64,000 bases of DNA from Rhodobacterales bacterium (GTDB lineage: Bacteria; Pseudomonadota; Alphaproteobacteria; Rhodobacterales; Rhodobacteraceae), in assembly GCA_021155205.1 (NCBI GenBank), contig JAJNPS010000009.1, positions 62,001-126,000 of the forward strand, in the 5' to 3' direction. The notes beneath the pieces were generated by a model, which saw nothing but the letters and a program-made list of their open reading frames with translations, was not told where the DNA came from and made no database searches. Positions within the stretch are counted from its first letter, which is position 1, and the number at the start of each line of letters is the position of its first letter. The position numbers and the translations under genes are program-made. Of this stretch, positions 7,574 to 16,226 are shown one piece after another.

Positions 7574-8698
7574 ATGTCTGATGCAAGTTTCCTAGGCTGG
7601 CCGTTCTTCGAGGACCGGCATCGCGCCCTGGCCGAAGGGCTGGAGACGTGGTGCGCGGCGCATCTGCCGGTCGATCATGGCGATGTCGATGCGGCCTGTC
7701 GGGGGCTTGTGGCGGCGCTTGGGGCCGGGGAGTGGTTGCGGCATTCGGGCGGTGAAACGCTGGACGTGCGCACCCTGTGCCTGATCCGCGAGACCTTGGC
7801 GCGGCATGACGGGTTGGCGGATTTCGCCTTTGCAATGCAGGGGCTGGGCATGGGGGCGGTGTCGCTTTTCGGGACGGACCGACAGCGGCGGTGGCTCGAC
7901 CGGACGCGGGCGGGAACGGCGATTGCGGGGTTTGCGCTGACCGAACCGGCGTCGGGATCGGATGTGGCGGCGACCTCGACAACGGCCACGCGCGTTCAGG
8001 GTGGCTGGGTGCTGAACGGGGTCAAGACGTGGATTTCCAACGGCGGGATTGCCGATGTCTATGTTGTGTTCGCGCGCACGGGCGAGGAGCCGGGCGCGCG
8101 CGGGCTGTCGGCGTTCCTGATGCCTGCGGATGCGGCGGGCTTGCGGGTCGAGGAACGGCTGGAGGTGATGGCGCCGCATCCCCTTGCGCGGCTGTCCCTC
8201 ACGGACGTGTCTCTGCCCCAGAGCGCGCTGATCGGTGCGGCGGGCGAGGGGTTCAAGGTCGCGATGTCGGTCCTTGATGTGTTCCGTTCCACTGTCGGGG
8301 CTGCGGCTCTGGGGTTTGCGCGGCGGGCACTCGATGAGGCCATTGCGCGGGTCAAATCGCGGCGCATTCAGGGACAGGCGCTGGCCGAGATGCAGATGGT
8401 GCAGGGGCATCTGGCCGATATGGCGTTGAAGATCGATGCCGCCGCCCTGCTGGTCTACCGGGCGGCCTGGGTCAAGGATCAGGGCGCGACGCGGATCACT
8501 CGCGAGGCCGCGATGGCGAAACTCTATGCCACCGAGGCGGCGCAGGAGGTGATCGACATGGCCCTGCAACTGCATGGCGGCGACGGCGTGCGGTCCGGGT
8601 CGGCCGTGGAAAGACTGTACCGTGAAATCAGGGCCTTGCGCATCTATGAGGGCGCGTCGGATGTGCAGAGGATCGTTATCGCAAGGAGCATCCTGTGA
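7574..8698 (+). CDS. Acyl-CoA dehydrogenase
   Basis: A 374-residue FAD-dependent acyl-CoA dehydrogenase introducing a 2,3-double bond into an acyl-CoA and passing electrons to ETF. Signatures are GFALTEPASGSDVAA (flavin/substrate region), GVKTWISNGGIADVYVVFART, and the C-terminal LQLHGGDGVRSGSAVERLYRE. The segment RIYEGASDVQR contains the Glu that usually serves as catalytic base. The start is uncertain: ATG at 7574 is preferred, and ATG at 7556 is in frame. Neither has a strong ribosome site. The stop overlaps the next gene as GTGA. Probably the first oxidation step on the ring-opened acyl chain. Confidence 0.88.
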   Translation: MSDASFLGWPFFEDRHRALAEGLETWCAAHLPVDHGDVDAACRGLVAALGAGEWLRHSGGETLDVRTLCLIRETLARHDGLADFAFAMQGLGMGAVSLFGTDRQRRWLDRTRAGTAIAGFALTEPASGSDVAATSTTATRVQGGWVLNGVKTWISNGGIADVYVVFARTGEEPGARGLSAFLMPADAAGLRVEERLEVMAPHPLARLSLTDVSLPQSALIGAAGEGFKVAMSVLDVFRSTVGAAALGFARRALDEAIARVKSRRIQGQALAEMQMVQGHLADMALKIDAAALLVYRAAWVKDQGATRITREAAMAKLYATEAAQEVIDMALQLHGGDGVRSGSAVERLYREIRALRIYEGASDVQRIVIARSIL

Positions 8699-9108
8699 TC
8701 TACCGGCGCGCCATTCCCGTCGAGTTCAACCACTGCGATCCGGCGGGGATCGTGTTTTATCCGCGCTATTTCGAGATGACAAACTCGGTGGTCGAAAACT
8801 TTTTCCGCGAAGTGGCGGGCCAGAGCTTTGCGGCGATGATGGCGGCGGACGAAGGTGTCCCGACAGCGCGGATCGAGACCGATTTCCACCTGCCCAGCCG
8901 GTTGGGCGATGTGCTGGAATGGCGGCTTTCGGTGACGAGGCTCGGGCAGAGTTCGGTCGGGTTCAGGGTAGAAGCCTGGTGCGAGGGGGCAAGGCGCGTG
9001 ACCGTCGCACTGGTGCTGGTCCGGGTCGGCATGGGCGGGAGGCCGCAGCCTTGGCCCGATGCGATCAGGGCCAGGATTTTGGGGTTCATGGAGGCGAGTG
9101 ATGCATGA
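8695..9108 (+). CDS. Hotdog-fold acyl-CoA thioesterase (4-hydroxybenzoyl-CoA thioesterase family)
   Basis: A 137-residue single hotdog domain. The family signature FNHCDPAGIVFYPRYFEM begins at residue 11, with the catalytic-site Asp15. The start is GTG at 8695, overlapping the dehydrogenase stop and preceded by AAGGAG 6 bases upstream. Aromatic-CoA gene clusters often carry such an enzyme to recover CoA from dead-end thioesters. That proofreading role is more likely here than an obligatory pathway step, but this cannot be decided from sequence. Confidence 0.87.
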   Translation: MIYRRAIPVEFNHCDPAGIVFYPRYFEMTNSVVENFFREVAGQSFAAMMAADEGVPTARIETDFHLPSRLGDVLEWRLSVTRLGQSSVGFRVEAWCEGARRVTVALVLVRVGMGGRPQPWPDAIRARILGFMEASDA

Positions 9109-9505
9109 CATCCTGCACCCGAAGGGTTGGAAACCCGCCATCGGCTATGCCAACGGCATCGCCGCGCGCGGCCGCATGATCTTTACCGGCGGCATGGTCG
9201 GCTGGACCGGTGACTGCCTCTTCGAGACGGATGATTTCGTGGGCCAGGTGGAGCAGACCCTGCGCAACATCGTGGCGGTGCTGGCCGAAGGCGGCGCAGG
9301 GCCGGAACATATCGTGCGGCTGACCTGGTATGTGACATCAAGGACAGAATATCTCAGCAACCTCAAGGGATTGGGGCGTGTTTATAAAGCGGTCCTCGGG
9401 CGGCATTATCCCGCAATGGCGCTGGTACAGGTCGTGGCGCTGGTGGAGGATCGCGCCAAGGTCGAAATCGAGGCGACCGCGGTGATCCCGGAGGAGGGCG
9501 CATGA
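9101..9505 (+). CDS. RidA/YjgF-family protein without the substrate-binding arginine
   Basis: A 134-residue RidA-fold protein with LRNIVAVLAEGGAGPEHIVRLTWYVTS and a C-terminal VEIEATAVIP strand. RidA proteins hydrolyse enamines/imines to ketones and ammonia. In E. coli RidA an arginine in VARLP binds the substrate carboxylate. The matching segment here is VQVVALVEDRAK (109-120), with no arginine at that position and a loop about one residue longer. The start ATG at 9101 overlaps the thioesterase gene by 8 bases and follows GGAGG. The enamine made by the aminobenzoyl-CoA reductase domain has its carboxyl group tied up as a thioester, which would suit such a pocket; this link is inference. Confidence 0.87.
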   Translation: MHDILHPKGWKPAIGYANGIAARGRMIFTGGMVGWTGDCLFETDDFVGQVEQTLRNIVAVLAEGGAGPEHIVRLTWYVTSRTEYLSNLKGLGRVYKAVLGRHYPAMALVQVVALVEDRAKVEIEATAVIPEEGA

Positions 9506-11130
9506 TGCGGCTGGGACCATCGGGCCACATCGACACGTTCACCCGCGACAACCTGCCGCCTGCCGAGCAATGGCCCGAGATCGACACATCGGCCTTTCCC
9601 TATCCGCCGATGCTGAATGCCGCCGTTGAACTGACCGACGCGATGGTGGCACGCGGCTTTGGCGACCATACCGCCTTGATCGGCAACGGGCGGCAACGGA
9701 CCTACAAGGAACTGGCCGACTGGACCAACCGGATCGCGCATGCGTTGGTCGAGGATTATGGCGTAAAGCCCGGAAATCGCGTTCTGATCCGGTCTGCGAA
9801 CAACCCCGCGATGGTGGCGGCGTGGCTTGGCGCGACCAAGGCGGGGGCGGTCGTCGTCAACACGATGCCGATGCTGCGGGCGGGGGAACTGACCAAGATC
9901 ATCGACAAGGCCTGCGTCAGCCACGCGCTCTGCGACACGCGGCTGATGGAGGATCTGGTGACGGCGGCCAAGGGGTCGGCGTTCCTGACGACGGTCGTGG
10001 GGTTCGACGGCACGGCCAACCATGACGCCGAACTGGACCGGGTCGCCCTGCGCAAATCCGTCCGGTTTACCGCGCCGCCGGTTGGACGTGATGACGTGGC
10101 GCTGCTCGGCTTCACCTCTGGCACCACGGGAGAACCAAAGGCGACGATGCATTTCCACCGCGACCTTCTGATCATCGCGGATGGCTATGCGGCCGAGATT
10201 CTGGGTGTCACGCCCGAGGATGTATTTGTCGGCTCGCCGCCTTTGGCGTTCACCTTTGGTCTTGGCGGCCTTGCGATCTTTCCGTTGCGGTTTGGCGCGG
10301 CCGCCGCCTTGCTGGAGCAGGCCAGCCCGCCGAACATGGTCGCCCTGATTCAGGAACACCGCGCAACGATTTGTTTCACTGCGCCAACGGCTTATCGCGT
10401 GATGTTGAAGGCGATGGATGAAGGCGCGGACCTGTCCAGCTTGCGCGCAGCGGTCAGCGCGGGGGAAACCCTGCCTGCGCCGGTCTATGACGAATGGATT
10501 GCGAAAACCGGCAAGCCGATGCTGGACGGGATCGGGGCCACCGAAATGCTGCACATCTTTCTGACCAACCGCTTTACCGACCATCGGCCGGGCTGCACGG
10601 GGCGCCCCGTGACGGGCTATCAGGCGCGGATTGTGGATGCGGCGGGGGCCGAGATGCCGCGCGGCGAGGTCGGGCGGCTGGCGGTTCGCGGCCCGACCGG
10701 CTGTCGCTACCTCGCCGATGACCGGCAGCGCAAATACGTGCAGAACGGCTGGAACCTGACGGGTGACAGTTTCTGGCAGGACGACGAGGGGCGCTTCCAT
10801 TTCGCCGCCCGGTCCGACGACATGATCATCAGTGCAGGATACAACATCGCGGGGCCAGAGGTGGAGGCGGCGCTTTTGTCCCATCCGTCGGTGCTGGAAT
10901 GCGCCGTCATCGGTGCCGCTGATGACGAACGCGGCCAGGTGGTCGAGGCGCATGTCGTTCTGGTGGCGGGTCAGGCGGCGAACGCCATGCAGATCAAGGC
11001 GTTGCAGGACCATGTGAAGGCCGTCATCGCGCCCTACAAATATCCCCGCCGGGTGGTCTTTGTGGATGCCCTGCCCAAGACACAGACCGGGAAAATCCAG
11101 CGGTTCCGTCTACGGGACGCCGGGGCCTGA
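9502..11130 (+). CDS. 2-aminobenzoate-CoA ligase (AMP-forming)
   Basis: A 542-residue adenylate-forming acyl-CoA ligase of the benzoate-CoA ligase group. It activates the aromatic acid with ATP and CoA and thus supplies the monooxygenase/reductase. Motifs are the P-loop LLGFTSGTTGEPKATMH, the adenine-binding DGIGATEMLHIF, the hinge region SDDMIISAGYNIAG, and the C-terminal catalytic lysine in LPKTQTGKIQRF. The start overlaps the RidA stop (ATGA), with GGAGGA upstream. It is last in the operon. The 2-aminobenzoate assignment rests mainly on linkage with the monooxygenase/reductase; benzoate or salicylate ligases look similar. Confidence 0.85.
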   Translation: MMRLGPSGHIDTFTRDNLPPAEQWPEIDTSAFPYPPMLNAAVELTDAMVARGFGDHTALIGNGRQRTYKELADWTNRIAHALVEDYGVKPGNRVLIRSANNPAMVAAWLGATKAGAVVVNTMPMLRAGELTKIIDKACVSHALCDTRLMEDLVTAAKGSAFLTTVVGFDGTANHDAELDRVALRKSVRFTAPPVGRDDVALLGFTSGTTGEPKATMHFHRDLLIIADGYAAEILGVTPEDVFVGSPPLAFTFGLGGLAIFPLRFGAAAALLEQASPPNMVALIQEHRATICFTAPTAYRVMLKAMDEGADLSSLRAAVSAGETLPAPVYDEWIAKTGKPMLDGIGATEMLHIFLTNRFTDHRPGCTGRPVTGYQARIVDAAGAEMPRGEVGRLAVRGPTGCRYLADDRQRKYVQNGWNLTGDSFWQDDEGRFHFAARSDDMIISAGYNIAGPEVEAALLSHPSVLECAVIGAADDERGQVVEAHVVLVAGQAANAMQIKALQDHVKAVIAPYKYPRRVVFVDALPKTQTGKIQRFRLRDAGA

Positions 11131-11204
11131 ACGCTCCCCATGGTCTGTTTTCATTGCCATGACGCTGGCCTAGGGTGAGGCGCAGCACGTTGCAGGAGTC
11201 GCTG

Positions 11205-13292
11205 ATGCCCGCCCCGTCCGTCCGCCTTGGTGTCGATATTGGCGGGACGTTTACCGATCTGGTCCTGGAACAGGGTGACTTGCGTCATTCGGTCAAGGTG
11301 CTGACGACGCCAAAGGCCCCCGAAGAGGCCATCGTGGACGGAATGCACCGCGTCTGCGCCAAGGCGGGGTTGTCGGTCTCCGCGATTGCCCAGATCATCC
11401 ATGGCACGACACTGGCCACCAACGCGCTGATCGAACGGCGGGGTGCCAAGACTGCGCTGATCACGACGCAAGGGTTCCGCGACGTGATCGAAATGCGCAC
11501 CGAAAGCCGGTTCGAACAGTATGACCTGAACCTTGTGCTGCCGGAACCGCTGCTGCCGCGCAACCGCCGCTACACGGTGGCGGAACGGATGGATGCGCGG
11601 GGGGACGTCCTGATCCCGCTGGACCGGGCCGAGGTTGAGGCGCTGGCCGACACCCTGCGTGAAGGCGACTATCAAAGCGTGGCGGTCGGATTGCTGCATT
11701 CCTACGTCAACGACGCGCATGAACGGCTGATCGGCCAAATTCTGGCGGACCGCCTGCCGGGGGTGATGGTGTCGCTGTCCTGCGATGTCAGCCCCCAGAT
11801 GCGTGAGTATGAGCGGTTCAACACCACCGTCGCAAATGCCTATATCAAACCGCTGATGGCGTCCTATCTGCGCCGGCTGGCGGGGCGCTTGCGCGATGAA
11901 GGGGCGGATTGTCCGGTATTCCTGATGCACTCCGGCGGCGGCATCATCGACATCGCGACGGCGGCAGAGTTTCCGGTGCGGCTGGTGGAATCGGGCCCGG
12001 CGGGGGGCGCTGTCTTTGCCGCCGACATCGCGGCGCGGCACGGGCTGGACCGCGTGCTGTCCTTTGACATGGGCGGCACCACGGCAAAGATCTGCCTGAT
12101 CAGGAACCAGACGCCGAAAACCGCGCGGGTGTTCGAGGTGGCGCGGAGTTATCGGTTCAAGAAGGGTTCGGGCATGCCGATCTCGATCCCCGTGATCGAC
12201 ATGGTGGAGATCGGCGCGGGCGGCGGGTCGCTGGCGCATGTGGACGGGATACGGCAAATCCGGGTCGGGCCGGAAAGCGCGGGATCAGAGCCCGGACCGG
12301 CGTGCTACGGTCGCGGGGGCACGCGGCCTGCGGTGACTGATGCCGACCTGACCCTGGGCAAGCTTGATCCGGTGGGGTTCGCGGGCGGGACGATCCCACT
12401 GGACCCGGTGGCCTCGGCGCGGGCGTTGGAGACCTCGGTAGGTGGACCGTTGTCGCTGCCGGTGATGGAGGCCGCCTGGGGGCTTGCCGAAGTCGTGGAT
12501 GAAAACATGGCCAATGCAGCACGGGTCCACGCGGTCGAGAACGGCGAGGATCTGGCGGAATACACCATGATCGCCTTTGGCGGCGCGGCGCCACTGCATG
12601 CGGCGCGACTGTGCGAAAAGCTGGGCATTGCGCGCTGCCTGATCCCGCCGGGTGCGGGCGTCGGGTCCGCCATCGGGTTTCTGCGCGCGCCGTTCAGTTT
12701 CGAGGCGAACCGGTCTGTGTTCATGAAGATGTCCCGATTTGATGCGGATCTGGCCGGACAAATCTTTGCCGAGCTGCAGGACGAGGCGACCCGTTTTGTG
12801 CGGTCCTGCGACGCGACCGCCCCGATAGCGGCAGAGTTCAGGGTCTATATGCGCTATGCCGGTCAGGGTTGGGAAATCCCGGTCCCGCTGCCGGCAGACG
12901 CGGCGCACGCACCCGATCCGGCGACTTTTCTTGCGCGCTTCGCGGCAGACTATGCACGGCTTTTCGGCCGCGTGGTGGACGGCATGGAGGTCGAGATCAC
13001 GGTCTGGTCGGTGAATGCGACGACACCGGTGGCGATCGCGGCACCGGTTGCCGAGGTCGCGGCAAGCGGTGCGCCGCATAGCGCGAGATATCGCAACATG
13101 TTCGATGCAGGGTCAGGTCAGGAACATCCGGCACGTCTTTACGAACGCAAGGCTTTGGTGCCTGGAGCAACGATGGACGGCCCCGCACTGATCACCGAGG
13201 ACGAGACGACCATTGTGGTGTCTTCAAGCCGGCGGGCGATAGCGCTGGCAGATGGCTGCATAGCCATGACGGCCTGGGGGGACCTGCCATGA
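11205..13292 (+). CDS. Hydantoinase/oxoprolinase family protein, HyuA subunit
   Basis: A 695-residue HyuA-type protein with an actin-like ATPase fold. The N-terminal LGVDIGGTFTDLVLE phosphate loop, HGTTLATNALIERRGAKTALITT, and the later DRVLSFDMGGTTAKICLI and VEIGAGGGSLA are typical. These subunits use ATP to activate cyclic amides or carbonyls together with HyuB. ATG at 11205 has CAGGAG about 7 bases upstream. The stop overlaps hyuB as ATGA. Downstream there is an FAD oxidase of the sarcosine/glycine oxidase type, so an N-methylhydantoin-like or other cyclic amide route is conceivable. Carboxylase relatives share the fold, so the substrate is open. Confidence 0.85.
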   Translation: MPAPSVRLGVDIGGTFTDLVLEQGDLRHSVKVLTTPKAPEEAIVDGMHRVCAKAGLSVSAIAQIIHGTTLATNALIERRGAKTALITTQGFRDVIEMRTESRFEQYDLNLVLPEPLLPRNRRYTVAERMDARGDVLIPLDRAEVEALADTLREGDYQSVAVGLLHSYVNDAHERLIGQILADRLPGVMVSLSCDVSPQMREYERFNTTVANAYIKPLMASYLRRLAGRLRDEGADCPVFLMHSGGGIIDIATAAEFPVRLVESGPAGGAVFAADIAARHGLDRVLSFDMGGTTAKICLIRNQTPKTARVFEVARSYRFKKGSGMPISIPVIDMVEIGAGGGSLAHVDGIRQIRVGPESAGSEPGPACYGRGGTRPAVTDADLTLGKLDPVGFAGGTIPLDPVASARALETSVGGPLSLPVMEAAWGLAEVVDENMANAARVHAVENGEDLAEYTMIAFGGAAPLHAARLCEKLGIARCLIPPGAGVGSAIGFLRAPFSFEANRSVFMKMSRFDADLAGQIFAELQDEATRFVRSCDATAPIAAEFRVYMRYAGQGWEIPVPLPADAAHAPDPATFLARFAADYARLFGRVVDGMEVEITVWSVNATTPVAIAAPVAEVAASGAPHSARYRNMFDAGSGQEHPARLYERKALVPGATMDGPALITEDETTIVVSSSRRAIALADGCIAMTAWGDLP

Positions 13293-14989
13293 CCTCGACC
13301 GTCGCGCATCAGGTGATGTGGAACCGGCTGATCTCCATCGTGGAGGAGCAGGCGCAGGCGCTGGTGCGGACGGCGTTTTCGACTTCGGTCCGCGAAGCGG
13401 GCGATCTGTCGGCGGGCGCCTACAACGCCAGGGGCGAGATGCTGGCCCAGGCCGTCACGGGCACGCCGGGCCATGTGAATGCGATGGCCGATGCGGTCCC
13501 GCATTTCATCCGGCGGATCGGGCGGGAGAATATCCACGAGGGAGACGTCTACATCACAAACGACCCCTGGGAGGGCACCGGCCACCTGCATGACATCACG
13601 GTGGTCACGCCGTCGTTCCACAAGGGCGTGCTGGTCGGGTTCTTTGCCTGCACCGCGCATATCGTCGATATCGGCGGGCGCGGGTTCGGGGCGGATGCGA
13701 ATTCCGTCTATGAGGAAGGGCTTTACATCCCGATCATGAAGCTGATCGAGCGGGGCAATGTCGATGCCACCCTGATCCGCATCATCAGGGGAAATGTGCG
13801 CGAGCCGGATCAGCTTGTCGGCGATGTCTATGCGCTGGCGACCTGCAACGAGATCGGCCACCGCCGCCTGACCGACATGATGATCGAGTTCCATCTAGCT
13901 GATCTTGAAGGGATTTCCGACTTTATCCTGACCAATTCGCGGGACGCGACGATCGCCCGGATCGCTGCCCTGCCGCAGCAGACGGCATCGGGGTTCATGC
14001 AGATCGACGGCTATGACCGGCCCATTGATCTGGCCGTGAAGCTGACGGTGCTGCCGGATCGGGTGACCAGCGACTGGACGGGGACATCGGCCCTGGACAA
14101 AAAGGGCATCAACGTGCCCCTGGTCTACACCAAGGCCTATACCTGCTATGCGCTGAAATGCGCCATCGCGCCGGAGATTCCGAACAATGCGGCCTCGCTT
14201 GCCCCGTTCGAGGTGGTGGCGCCGGTCAACTGCATCCTGAATGCGGTGCATCCCGCCCCGGTCGCCCTGCGCCATGTGGTCGGCCACATGATCCCCGATA
14301 CGATCTATGCCGCCCTTGACCAGATATTGCCCGGCGTCGTGCCTGCCGAAGGGGCGGGGTCGCTCTGCAATTTTCAGGTGTCGCTGCGGCCCCGCACCGA
14401 TGCGCCACCGCCCGCCGATGCGGTGCGGTCCGAGGTTCTGACCTTCAATTCGGGCGGTGCAGGCGCGCGGCCCGCACTGGACGGGCTGAACGCGACCGCA
14501 TTTCCGTCAGGCGTGATGACGATGCCGGTGGAGGCCACCGAGCAGACCGGCCCGGTGATCATATGGCGCAAGGAATTGCGGCCAGACAGCGGGGGGGCAG
14601 GCACGCAGCGCGGGGGTCTGGGGCAGTTCATGGAGGTCGGCGCGCGCGAGGGGCACGAGTTCGACATCCAGGCGATGTTCGACCGGGTGGACCATCCGGC
14701 GCGGGGACGGCGCGGCGGTGGTTCGGGCGCGCCCACGACCATCGGTCAGGACGATGGCACGCCGATGAAGGGCAAGGGCAAGCAGTTCGTGGCCCACGGA
14801 CGGCGCGTGATGATGGCATTTCCGGGCGGGGCCGGCTATGGGCCGCTGTCCGCGCGAGATCCGGCGGCGGTGCGGCGCGATCTGGCGCTGGGATATATTT
14901 CAGCGACGGCTGCGCGGGATATCCATGGCCTGTCCGAGGCTGTCATCGCAGACATCCTGACCGCCGCACGCAAAGGAGATATTGTCTGA
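13289..14989 (+). CDS. Hydantoinase B/oxoprolinase family protein, HyuB subunit
   Basis: A 566-residue HyuB-type catalytic partner of the preceding HyuA. Recognisable segments are TAFSTSVREAGDLSAGAYNARGEMLAQ, GDVYITNDPWEGTGHLHDITVVTP and the glycine-rich FNSGGAGARPALDG. The C-terminal part, RRGGGSGAPTTIGQDDG and GGAGYGPLSARDP, is also family-typical. It starts in an ATGA overlap with hyuA, and the FAD oxidase begins directly after its stop. HyuA and HyuB are expected to form a cytoplasmic hetero-oligomer performing ATP-dependent hydrolysis of a five-membered cyclic amide. Confidence 0.86.
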   Translation: MTSTVAHQVMWNRLISIVEEQAQALVRTAFSTSVREAGDLSAGAYNARGEMLAQAVTGTPGHVNAMADAVPHFIRRIGRENIHEGDVYITNDPWEGTGHLHDITVVTPSFHKGVLVGFFACTAHIVDIGGRGFGADANSVYEEGLYIPIMKLIERGNVDATLIRIIRGNVREPDQLVGDVYALATCNEIGHRRLTDMMIEFHLADLEGISDFILTNSRDATIARIAALPQQTASGFMQIDGYDRPIDLAVKLTVLPDRVTSDWTGTSALDKKGINVPLVYTKAYTCYALKCAIAPEIPNNAASLAPFEVVAPVNCILNAVHPAPVALRHVVGHMIPDTIYAALDQILPGVVPAEGAGSLCNFQVSLRPRTDAPPPADAVRSEVLTFNSGGAGARPALDGLNATAFPSGVMTMPVEATEQTGPVIIWRKELRPDSGGAGTQRGGLGQFMEVGAREGHEFDIQAMFDRVDHPARGRRGGGSGAPTTIGQDDGTPMKGKGKQFVAHGRRVMMAFPGGAGYGPLSARDPAAVRRDLALGYISATAARDIHGLSEAVIADILTAARKGDIV

Positions 14990-16207
14990 ATGATGAATAC
15001 TTTGCGAACCGATCCTTCACTGAAGTCCTCGTATGACGTGGTGATCATCGGGGGCGCAATCCTTGGGTCTTCGACCGCCTGGTTCCTGACCGAGAACCCT
15101 GATTTCAACGGCTCGGTGCTGGTGATCGAACGCGACCCGAGCTATGCGTCCGCGGCCACCTCACTGACCAATTCCTGCATCCGCCAGCAGTTTTCGACCG
15201 AGCTGAACGTCCGCATCTCGCAGTTCGGGGCGGCGTTTGTGCAAGACCTGCCGCGATTTATGGGTGAGGCATCGGGCGCACCGAAACTGAAGATCAACAA
15301 CTTTGGCTATATGTATCTGGCAAATACTGCGGCCTTTGCCGATGTGCTGCGTGCCAGCCATGCGGTGCAAATGGCGGCAGGGGCAGGCACAGTCCTGATG
15401 ACGCCGGATCAGATCAAGGCGGCGTATCCGTTCTATGCCGTCGAAGACCTTGTGCTGGGGTCGATCAACACGGTCGATGAGGGGTATTTCGACGGCATAA
15501 CGATGTTCGACTGGTTCCGCCGTCAGGCGCGGGCGCGCGGCGTGGAATATGTTGCGAACGAGGTCGTGGCAATCACCCGCAAGGGCAGCCGCATCGACAG
15601 CGTCACGCTGAAATCGGGTCAGGTCATCGCCTGCGGGCAGCTCGTCAATGCCAGCGGCACGCGCGGCGCTGTGACCGCCCGGATGGCGGGGATCGACATC
15701 CCGATTGAACCCCGCAAGCGGTTTACCTGGATTTTCACCGCCGAGCGCCCGCTCGACCGGCCGCTGCCCCTGACGATCGACCCGTCGGGCGTGCATTTCC
15801 GGCAGGATACGGCGACGACCTATATGGCGGGCGGGCACGCCGCCCATGACCCGGCGGTCGCCTTCGATGATTTCGAGATGGATCACACGATCTGGCAGGA
15901 CCATATCTGGCCGACCATCGCCACCCGCATCCCGCAGTTCGAGGCAATCAGGGTGATCCGCGAATGGGCCGGGCAATACGACTACAACACGCTGGACCAG
16001 AACGCGATTGCAGGGCCGCATCCCGAGGTCGCGAACTTCCTGTTCCTGAACGGATTTTCAGGCCACGGGCTGCAGCAGTCCCCGGCGATGGGTCGCGGGA
16101 CGGCGGAATGGCTGACCTATGGCGAATGGCGCACGCTGGACCTGTCGCCCTTGGGCTTCGAGCGGATCGCGGCGGGGCGGCCATATTTGGAAAAGGCGAT
16201 CATTTGA
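14990..16207 (+). CDS. FAD-dependent oxidoreductase of the DAO family (sarcosine/glycine oxidase-like)
   Basis: A 405-residue amine-oxidising flavoprotein. The N-terminal Rossmann motif is YDVVIIGGAILGSSTAW, followed by VLVIERDPSYASAATSLTN. The C-terminal FLNGFSGHGLQQSPAMG is the conserved DAO-family substrate/flavin segment. The start abuts the hyuB stop (TGA then ATG), and a second ATG follows directly. Its position after hydantoinase subunits suggests it oxidises an N-substituted amino acid released by the hydrolase. Whether the product is glyoxylate, formaldehyde or an imino acid cannot be told. Confidence 0.85.
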   Translation: MMNTLRTDPSLKSSYDVVIIGGAILGSSTAWFLTENPDFNGSVLVIERDPSYASAATSLTNSCIRQQFSTELNVRISQFGAAFVQDLPRFMGEASGAPKLKINNFGYMYLANTAAFADVLRASHAVQMAAGAGTVLMTPDQIKAAYPFYAVEDLVLGSINTVDEGYFDGITMFDWFRRQARARGVEYVANEVVAITRKGSRIDSVTLKSGQVIACGQLVNASGTRGAVTARMAGIDIPIEPRKRFTWIFTAERPLDRPLPLTIDPSGVHFRQDTATTYMAGGHAAHDPAVAFDDFEMDHTIWQDHIWPTIATRIPQFEAIRVIREWAGQYDYNTLDQNAIAGPHPEVANFLFLNGFSGHGLQQSPAMGRGTAEWLTYGEWRTLDLSPLGFERIAAGRPYLEKAII

Positions 16208-16226
16208 CCGGCGCAGAGGAGCAATC

